Shown here: positions 58,430-64,000 of the stretch, in pieces
How the letters are laid out: each line of letters begins with the position of its first letter
Numbering within the stretch: position 1 is the first letter of the stretch
NCBI RefSeq assembly: GCF_023897065.1
Contig: NZ_JAMHIV010000008.1
Span: 1 to 64,000 of the forward strand
DNA length: 64,000 nucleotides
Direction: 5' to 3'
DNA from: Crossiella sp. SN42
Lineage (GTDB): Bacteria; Actinomycetota; Actinomycetes; Mycobacteriales; Pseudonocardiaceae
Program-made: the position numbers and the translations under genes
Notes under the pieces: model-generated
The model's input: the letters and a program-made list of their open reading frames with translations, nothing else
The model's database searches: none
Told to the model about the DNA's origin: nothing

Positions 58430-59682
58430 ACGCACCGGAACAGGACCTGGTGGAGTCGCGGCTGCGGGTGGAGCTGGCCACCGCGCGGCTCGGGCCCGAA
58501 CTGCGGGCCGGTCAGGTGGACGAGGTGATCAAGGCATGCCGTCGCAGGCGGTCCGAGCAGCGCAGGCAGCGGGTGGCACTGCTGGCCGTGGTGGCCACCG
58601 TGGTCCTGACGACAGCCGGCCTCTGGTCCGTCCTGGGCGGCGCGCCCGCGCCGGAGCGGGTGACGGCGGCGGCTCCAGTTGGTCAGTGGCCGGCCCGCGG
58701 CGAGCTGGCGGCGGACCAGGACCTGTCGCGGCGAGCCGAACAGGTGTGGCGGCAGGCCGGACGCGGCATCGCCCAGGCCGACCGGGTGCACCTCCTCTTC
58801 GCCCAGGCCTCCACCGGCCTGCGGCGCAACGTGCTGGTGGTCGCGCTGTCCGCGTCCGGACCGGACGGCCGCACCAGGGTGGCGTTCGTGACCAGCGCGC
58901 TGACCGCCCGGCCACCGGACCGGGAGCGCCTGCTGCTCCGCGCGGTGGCCGAGGTCAGACCGGAGGTGTCCGCGATCGGTTTCGCCGCCGCACAACCCGA
59001 CCGGCAGGACGAACCGGCTGCCGAGGGGGAGGTCCTCACGTTCGCGCTCGCGGCCCCCGGCAAGGACGGGCTCGGCTTCACCACCAGCGCCGTGGACCAT
59101 GAGCTGACCGACGGCAACCGGTCGGCCGACGCCGCGATCTGGGCGGTGCTGCCCGCCGGAGCCGGCGCCTGGAACACCCGGCTCACACTGTCCTCCGGGA
59201 GCACGCGGACGACGGAGCCGCTGGCCGCCGGCACCGCGGACCCGGCGGTCCAGGCAGGCACGCTGGAGGCGCTGACCGGTCCCGGTACGGCGCGGATCCG
59301 CCCCGAACCGGGCCACCCGGTGGCCATCGGAGATCTGGTGGCTGGCCCGACCGGTCTGGTCGGTGTGGTCAGTGCGGTCGAAGGGGACACGGCCACGGTG
59401 GACACCGGTCTGACGGCCCTGCCGCCGGGCAGCCGCGTTCAGGTCGCGATCTCGGGCATCCCCGGTTCATTGCGTCCCGGGGCCCGCGGCGAGCTGCTGT
59501 TCGAGCCCAGCGGTGGCACCGAACCGGCGGCGGGCAACCGCGTGGTGCTCACCGACCCCGCCCGGCCGGGACTGTTGGTCAACCTGGGCAGACTGGCCAG
59601 CGGCGCCGGTGCCTGGCGAGTGGACCGGCTGGCCGAACCGGATCGCGGCGGGACCGTGGTGATCATCAGCGGTCGCCGCTGA
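58426..59682 (+). CDS. membrane-anchored partner of the sigma factor with MreC-like domain
   Basis: Protein of 418 residues coupled to the sigma factor by a GTGA overlap. One transmembrane helix at about residues 50-70 follows a basic cytoplasmic segment of about 50 residues (DEVIKACRRRRSEQRRQR). The extracytoplasmic part has an unassigned domain (90-280). The last 130 residues show GDLVAGPTGLVGVVSAVEGDTATVDT, then VQVAISGIPGSLRPG, then AGNRVVLTD. This pattern resembles the tandem beta-barrels of MreC, but the coiled coil of MreC is missing. The short N-terminus has no clear zinc-binding anti-sigma motif. Role as anti-sigma or envelope sensor is inference. Confidence 0.65.
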   Translation: MNAPEQDLVESRLRVELATARLGPELRAGQVDEVIKACRRRRSEQRRQRVALLAVVATVVLTTAGLWSVLGGAPAPERVTAAAPVGQWPARGELAADQDLSRRAEQVWRQAGRGIAQADRVHLLFAQASTGLRRNVLVVALSASGPDGRTRVAFVTSALTARPPDRERLLLRAVAEVRPEVSAIGFAAAQPDRQDEPAAEGEVLTFALAAPGKDGLGFTTSAVDHELTDGNRSADAAIWAVLPAGAGAWNTRLTLSSGSTRTTEPLAAGTADPAVQAGTLEALTGPGTARIRPEPGHPVAIGDLVAGPTGLVGVVSAVEGDTATVDTGLTALPPGSRVQVAISGIPGSLRPGARGELLFEPSGGTEPAAGNRVVLTDPARPGLLVNLGRLASGAGAWRVDRLAEPDRGGTVVIISGRR

Positions 59683-59690
59683 GCGACAGG

Positions 59691-59725
59691 GGTGTGGGGC
59701 AGGCCCAGCGAGCCTGCCCCACACC
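59691..59725. terminator. bidirectional hairpin terminator
   Basis: A 14-bp perfect stem, GGTGTGGGGCAGGC (59691-59704) with 59712-59725, and a seven-base loop. It lies between two convergent genes, nine bases after the MreC-like gene. Confidence 0.88.
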
Positions 59726-59745
59726 GGGAACCAGTCGTGAGTCGA

Positions 59746-60294
59746 TCAGTTCTCCGTGGCCGAGCCGTCACCCTTGATCGTGCTCGGGCCAAACGACTTG
59801 ACCAGCTTGAAATAGTGTTCGTGGTCCAGTCTCAGTGCGGTCCAGCAGTATCCGCGGTAATTGCCGTCCATCAGATAGCCGATATCGGAACCGACCTGCG
59901 TGTCCCAGCCATCGGCGTCCCACATCTGGACCGTGAGAGTTTTACCCCAGTCGTCGGGGTTGGTCGTACTCGTCATGCGGAGTGCGACGCACGCCTTTCC
60001 GTGCCCAGACGGCCAGAAATTGCGCGAGTCCAGCGTGCGGGCGAAGTTGAAGTTGTAGTTGAACGGCAGCCGGGTCGCCGTGACGGACCGGTCGCCTCCG
60101 GAGACCTTCGGTGCTTCCCCCTCCACCAGCTCGATGACCGGCACACCTGGGAGATGGCCGGTGGACACGATCTGGGCCTGCTCCACTGGCCGGGGTGCGG
60201 AGCCCTCGGCGAGCGCCGCACCAGGCGCCACCACTGTGGTGATGACCGCGGCAATACCGATAGCGGCCGTGCACACGCGACTTCTCAATGACAT
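59746..60294 (-). CDS. small secreted protein of unknown function
   Basis: Predicted secreted protein of 182 residues. A signal peptide is clear (basic MSLRSRV, hydrophobic run at about 8-26, cleavage after APGAALA). The mature part has two Cys (in KACVALRM and RGYCWTAL), likely a disulfide, and is rich in aromatic and polar residues. No family recognised. The ATG at 60294 is chosen because AGGGGGG lies upstream on this strand. Codon use is less GC-rich than in neighbours, suggesting recent acquisition or fast evolution. Confidence 0.7.
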   Translation of the reverse strand: MSLRSRVCTAAIGIAAVITTVVAPGAALAEGSAPRPVEQAQIVSTGHLPGVPVIELVEGEAPKVSGGDRSVTATRLPFNYNFNFARTLDSRNFWPSGHGKACVALRMTSTTNPDDWGKTLTVQMWDADGWDTQVGSDIGYLMDGNYRGYCWTALRLDHEHYFKLVKSFGPSTIKGDGSATEN

Positions 60295-60622
60295 GAGAAA
60301 ACAAACCCCCCTGAAACATGCGGTCAACTACGCGCGCAGCTGACCGATTCGCCCGGCTGACAATCGGGCAACCCCCTGTGATCGCCCGTCATGGGCATTA
60401 GCGAAGTTAGTGGAGCGATTCTGGCTGTGGTGCCCCCATTCGAGTGAACGAGCGTTGCCAACAATGCGAGTGGTTTAGGCGGCCCATCACCACGCCCTTG
60501 GGCGGCGGGTGAACCGTCTGCCGCCGCCATCCGTATGGGGGTGTGTGGCTGGGCCGACAGGCGGAGTTCCGTCGTGTCGAAACCGGGGCAGTATGGCCGC
60601 ACTTAGGTCTCCTGGAGGCGCC
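60295..60622. other. intergenic region between divergent genes
   Basis: These 328 bases hold the divergent 5' regions of the small secreted protein and the DivIVA-repeat protein. GGAGG at 60614-60618 is the ribosome binding site of the latter. The left half is less GC-rich than the surroundings. A GGCGGC/GCCGCC stem can form near 60500-60525. No gene is supported on either strand. Confidence 0.5.
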
Positions 60623-61459
60623 ATGACGCTGACTCCCGAGGACGTGCGTGATGTCCGGTTCCACCGGCCGCCGTCGGATGTGAAGGGGTACGACGAGCCG
60701 CCGGTGGACGCGTTCCTGGCGCGGATCGAGGACACCCTGCGCGGGCAGGACGGCATCACCGCGCAGGACGTGCTGAAGGTGCGGTTCCCGCCGGCGCCGG
60801 TGGACGGCAACGGTTACGACCGGGACGAGGTCGAGCTGTTCCTCGATCTGGTGGCCACGGTGCTGGAGAAGCGGGCGCTGGCCGAGCAGGGCAGGCTGAC
60901 CGCCGCGGACGTGGCCGAGGTCGGGTTCCAGCGGCCCAAGCCGGGCGCGGTCGGCTACGACGAGCGTGAGGTGGACGCCTTCCTGGCGCGGGTGCAGGCG
61001 ACCCTGCGCGGGGCGGATAACCTGACGCCGCAACAGGTTCAGGCGGTGGAGTTCTCGGCGGCGCCGGTGGGGCGGGGTGGCTACGACCGGGGCGGGGTGG
61101 ATGCCTTCCTGGACCAGGTCGCGGTGGCCTTGCAGCGGGCCGCGGCGCCCCGGCCCCAGCTGGTCCCGGTGCGCGGTGGCCCGTCCCCGGCGGCGCTGAC
61201 CGCCGAGGACGTGCACAACGTCGGGTTCCACCTGGCCGGGGGCGACCGCCGCGGCTACGACGAGGACGAGGTGGACGCCTTCCTGGACCGGATCGAGGGC
61301 ACCCTGCTCGGCGCGGACACGCTCACCCCGCACGACGTGCGCCGGGTCCGGTTCACCGAGCACACCGGCTCCGGCTACGACCCGGACGAGGTGGACGCCT
61401 TCCTCAACCTGGTCGAGGTGCACCTGCGCCGCCGCTACGGCCAGAAGAACACCGGCTAG
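60623..61459 (+). CDS. protein of six tandem DivIVA-type repeats
   Basis: Protein of 278 residues made almost only of six copies of a 40-43-residue unit with the pattern LT..DV..V.F......GYD..EVD.FL......L. The units start at about residues 3, 45, 92, 134, 194 and 237; a Pro-rich linker (RPQLVPVRGGPSPA) separates units four and five. The unit matches the N-terminal membrane-binding segment of DivIVA/Wag31, in which the GYD.(D/E)EVD.FLD core is conserved. The long coiled coil that follows in true DivIVA is missing in every copy. A multivalent adaptor at curved membrane or cell poles is an inference. Good GGAGG site upstream. Confidence 0.85.
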   Translation: MTLTPEDVRDVRFHRPPSDVKGYDEPPVDAFLARIEDTLRGQDGITAQDVLKVRFPPAPVDGNGYDRDEVELFLDLVATVLEKRALAEQGRLTAADVAEVGFQRPKPGAVGYDEREVDAFLARVQATLRGADNLTPQQVQAVEFSAAPVGRGGYDRGGVDAFLDQVAVALQRAAAPRPQLVPVRGGPSPAALTAEDVHNVGFHLAGGDRRGYDEDEVDAFLDRIEGTLLGADTLTPHDVRRVRFTEHTGSGYDPDEVDAFLNLVEVHLRRRYGQKNTG

Positions 61460-61707
61460 AACCGGGGCAGCTTCATCAGCTCGCCCGCCTCGGTGCTGAG
61501 GTACCGGCCGCCGGCCGCCGTCACCTCCACCTTGTTCCAGCCGCTCCAGACGAACATCCGCCAGCCGCGGCGGAGGCGGCTGACCATGGTGGCCGTGCTG
61601 TCGGTGTCCCACTCACTGCTGTTGTCGGCGTTCTGCCAGCGCACCGACTGGATGTGCCGGTAGGTCTCGCCACCGCTCAGGTGGATGTGCGTGATGCGAA
61701 CCTCCAC
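61456..61707 (-). CDS. DUF3892-like small protein
   Basis: Protein of 83 residues beginning VEVRITHIHLSGGETYRHIQSVRW, the pattern of the DUF3892 family, with a C-terminal VTAAGGRYLSTEAG segment. Function of the family is unknown. The GTG at 61707 is decided by an AGGAGG nine bases upstream; a longer frame to 61788 is unlikely. Its end overlaps the DivIVA-repeat gene by four bases (convergent). Confidence 0.7.
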   Translation of the reverse strand: MEVRITHIHLSGGETYRHIQSVRWQNADNSSEWDTDSTATMVSRLRRGWRMFVWSGWNKVEVTAAGGRYLSTEAGELMKLPRF

Positions 61708-61747
61708 GAAGCCGGACCTCCTGTTGATTGTTGATCTCCAGGTGGTC

Positions 61748-61764
61748 TGTCCATCGTGGACAGT
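61748..61764. promoter_or_regulatory. perfect 7-3-7 inverted repeat upstream of the DUF3892-like gene
   Basis: CTGTCCA (61748-61754), three bases, TGGACAG (61758-61764). It is 41 bases upstream of the DUF3892-like start. Its core is one of the TCCAYNGTGGA motifs scattered in the window. Confidence 0.5.
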
Positions 61765-61829
61765 CGTGGCGGGGTTAACCGGCGTCACCGTCCTGTGTCC
61801 TGGCCGTTGCCGATCGTGTCCGGGCCGTG

Positions 61830-62678
61830 TCAGGGCCGTGCCGGACCGCTGCCCGCGCCGGTGCTGATGATCGCCTCGGTGATCTCCGCCAGGTCCGCCT
61901 CGGCCAGCGCCAGGTTCGCGGTCAGCCCCGCGCCGGTGAAGTGGTCGCTGCGCGAGCGCCAGTCGTCAGCGGGCAGCGCGGCCGCCCGTTCCCGGCTGAA
62001 CGCGCCGGTGAGCAGACCGGCCTGCATCGGGCTGTAGACGATCACCCCGGTCTCGTGCGCGGCGCACCACGGCAGCTCCTCGGCGGCCGCGTCCCGCTGG
62101 ATCGCGGAGAACGGCGGCTGCCGGGTGTCCACGTGCCCCAGCTTCTCCGCCAGGGTCAGCTGCTCCGCACTGTGGTTGGACAGTCCGGCGGCGCGGATCT
62201 TGCCCTCCGCCTTGAGCTCCAGCAGCGTCTGCCAGTACTCCTCAAGGCTCGTGCCGTCCCTGGCCGGCCAGTGCACCTGGTACAGGTCGATCCGCTCCGT
62301 GCCCAGCCTGCGCAGCGACCCCTCCACCTCGCGGCGGATGCTGGCCGGCGCGGCCACGGCGGTGGGCTCGGTGGCCGGGTACGGGCGCTCGGCTGCCGGG
62401 ATGTCCCGCAGCGCGGCCGCGACGACCTCCTCGGAGTGGCCGAGGCCGTACACCGCGGCGGTGTCGATCCAGTTGACGCCGCTGGCGACCGCGTGCCGGA
62501 TGGCGGCGATCGAGTCGGCGTCGTCCTGGGCTCCCCAGGTTGCGGAGGCCTGCTCGTCAGGGCCGACCGTTATAGAGCCCAGCCCGCGCCGCCGATGGCC
62601 CAGGCGCCGAAGCCGACCCTGGTGATGTTCATGCCGGTGCGGCCGAGGGGGACGGTGGGAAGTGCTCCGCTTGTCATG
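61830..62678 (-). pseudogene. decayed aldo/keto reductase
   Basis: Remnant of an AKR-family NADPH oxidoreductase. From the ATG at 62678 the frame reads the normal start (LGRTGMNITRVGFGAWAIGG), then stops at TAA after about 35 codons. The rest of the enzyme continues in another frame from WGAQDDADSIAAIRHAV through the catalytic DTAAVYGLGHSEE region and YQVHWP to the usual end GAGSGPARP. About 15 unrelated codons separate the two parts, so a small insertion plus frameshift is likely. A second lesion removes about 60 residues near the C-terminus, between GLTANLAL and AEADLAEI, where the NADPH-binding part normally lies. It is very unlikely to be functional. Confidence 0.8.
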
Positions 62679-63046
62679 TGGCCGATTCTTCTTCGAGACA
62701 TTCCCGCAGTCCAATAGGAGAAAAAGATGCCATTGAGCAGTTGAGGTGATGAGCGTGCGGCCGTCCGGGGTGCCGCTGAGCTGTGGCCGAAACCACGCGG
62801 AGTGACCCTTGTGGTGGCCAGACGTTCACACTCAGGGCCGGTTGACCTTCATCTGATCGGGCTAAGTTGCAGGTCAAACCCCCCGGTGTCATTGCGTTGC
62901 TCCCCCATCTGTGACACCACTACCCGGGCGCCTTCGCCAGTTGGGTGAGAACGCTCCGTCATCGCTCTGGTCAAGCGGCCGTACGTCAGTCACGATCGGC
63001 TGTTGATGCGGTTTGCAAGCTGCAAATCGAGGTGTAAGGAGGGTGG
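62679..63046. other. intergenic region upstream of the signalling protein
   Basis: These 368 bases separate the decayed reductase from the rightward signalling gene. The sequence is markedly less GC-rich than the average. It holds the inverted repeat at 63012-63026 and an AAGGAGGG site just before 63047. No gene is supported on either strand. Confidence 0.5.
63012..63026. promoter_or_regulatory. perfect TTTGCA-N3-TGCAAA inverted repeat
   Basis: TTTGCAAGCTGCAAA, 21 bases before the ATG at 63047 and 10 bases before its ribosome binding site. Operator-like, AT-rich in GC-rich surroundings. It could also lie in the leader. Confidence 0.45.
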
Positions 63047-64000
63047 ATGTCGGATCGCCGACGGCCACTGGACCCGGACTCGCCCCCTGACGCACCGCGT
63101 CCGCTGGCGAGCCCGTTGGACCACGCCGCCCGCGGCCGGGCGTTCACCCGGTTCTCCATGGTCGTGCTGCTGGTCGGCGTCAGCGCCGCGGCCGCGGTCT
63201 CCTACTGGCTGCCCACCGAGCTCGACCCGCAGCTGCTCTGGATCGGCCCGCTGCTGGCCGCGGCCTTCCTGCTGGCCGAGCAGCTGACCATCGACGTCGA
63301 CGTGCGCACCGTCGGCTGGACCATCTCCTTCACCGAGATCCCGTTGGTCATCGGCCTGCTGGTGGCCCCGTTCGAAGTGGTGCTGGCCGCGCACCTGGTC
63401 GCCGGGCTCGGCGCCCAGCTGGGCAGGCGCGGCGGTGACCACGTGATCTACAACGCCGGCGTGATGTGCCTGGAGATCGCGGTCCCGTTCACCGTGGCCA
63501 CCCTGGTGCAGCGCGCCATCACCGACGGCCCGCAGTGGCTGGGCGCGGTGTTCGGCACGGTCACCTCCCCACTGGTCAGCGTGATCTTCGCGCTGGCCGC
63601 GGTGTACGTGCTCGGCGGCGAGATGCGGGTGGCCGGCGCCGCCCGGCTCGGCCTGCGCACCCTGGTCATCGGCCTGCTCAACACCTCCACCGGCCTGGTC
63701 GGCTACGAGATCGTGCGCAGCACCGCCTGGGGCTGGGTGCTGGTGGTGCTGGTCTCGGCCGCGCTGGTGCTGCTCTACCGCGCCTACTCCGGCCTGCTGC
63801 GCGACCAGCGCGACCTGGAGGCGCTCAGCGACGTCAGCCTCACCGTGGCCCGCTCCGGCCAGCAGGCGGTCAGCAGACCCACCGGCGCGGACAACGGCTA
63901 CACCGAGCTGCACACCCCGACCAGCACGGTCGAGTGGCAGCAGATCGCCGAGCGCATCCGCGAGCAGCTCAACGCCACCAGGGTGGTGCTGCACCTGCGC
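63047..64000 (+). CDS. N-terminal part of a membrane signalling protein (cut by window edge)
   Basis: At least 318 residues, no stop before the window ends. A short polar N-terminus is followed by about eight hydrophobic segments between residues 38 and 245. Then comes a linker (LLRDQRDLEALSDVSLTVARSGQQ) and the start of a soluble domain that reads WQQIAERIREQLNATRVVLHLR, like a GAF domain. This layout is common in actinobacterial GGDEF/EAL cyclic di-GMP enzymes and in membrane histidine kinases; the deciding domain is beyond the edge. The ATG at 63047 is supported by AAGGAGGG immediately upstream. Confidence 0.7.
   Translation, partial: MSDRRRPLDPDSPPDAPRPLASPLDHAARGRAFTRFSMVVLLVGVSAAAAVSYWLPTELDPQLLWIGPLLAAAFLLAEQLTIDVDVRTVGWTISFTEIPLVIGLLVAPFEVVLAAHLVAGLGAQLGRRGGDHVIYNAGVMCLEIAVPFTVATLVQRAITDGPQWLGAVFGTVTSPLVSVIFALAAVYVLGGEMRVAGAARLGLRTLVIGLLNTSTGLVGYEIVRSTAWGWVLVVLVSAALVLLYRAYSGLLRDQRDLEALSDVSLTVARSGQQAVSRPTGADNGYTELHTPTSTVEWQQIAERIREQLNATRVVLHLR

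Overview
The window is very GC-rich, tightly packed DNA from a high-GC Gram-positive bacterium. Gene content points to an actinomycete of the order Pseudonocardiales: menaquinone biosynthesis including menJ, a mgtA-type mannosyltransferase beside menG as in mycobacteria, a 14-gene nuo operon, DUF3558-like lipoproteins and KorAB. The family assignment is an inference; no rRNA or other species marker is present. Starts are often GTG, many genes overlap by 4 bases (ATGA/GTGA), and many monocistronic starts look leaderless, with a TANNNT hexamer 6-8 bases before the start codon.

Layout. 1-9,700 holds menaquinone biosynthesis (menA, menE, menB, menD, menF) mixed with a secreted SH3-like protein, a secreted M1 metallopeptidase and a small membrane protein. 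9,800-13,902 has a small membrane protein and a complete phenylacetyl-CoA epoxidase operon, paaABCDE, without the rest of the pathway. 13,900-19,340 is a run of uncharacterised envelope genes: a tandem pair of paralogous membrane proteins, a lipoprotein, a TPR-like membrane protein, a small Thr/Pro-rich secreted protein and a 571-residue membrane protein. 19,300-24,800 returns to lipid and quinone work: an inositol-monophosphatase-family enzyme, two GT4 glycosyltransferases, menG and menJ. 25,138-40,850 is nuoABCDEFGHIJKLMN, followed by a long-chain polyprenyl diphosphate synthase that probably makes the quinone tail. A RarD permease, a repeat-rich membrane protein, korBA, an enoyl-CoA hydratase homologue and an Lrp regulator divergent from dimethylargininase follow.

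50,300-53,500 looks like an accessory islet: an orphan DGQHR/DndB-like protein, a membrane-anchored secreted-domain protein and a GntR/HutC regulator. 53,634-55,077 is a reduced second complex I cluster (nuoB2-nuoC2-nuoI2 only) followed by htpX. Then come rfbA, a YajQ protein, tRNA-Tyr, an ECF-type sigma factor with an overlapping MreC-like membrane partner, a small secreted protein, a protein made of six DivIVA-type repeats, a DUF3892-like protein, a decayed aldo/keto reductase and the start of a membrane signalling protein cut by the window edge.

How it fits together. Most of the first 42 kb builds menaquinone (ring, tail, methylation, partial saturation by MenJ) and the enzyme that reduces it (complex I). 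The strongest regulatory signal is a pair of near-identical Rex-type operators, each placed 12 bases after a TACACT -10 element, in front of menJ and nuoA. This suggests that NADH/NAD+ ratio controls both complex I and menaquinone saturation. A second notable signal is that menE and menB appear to share one -10 hexamer read in both directions.
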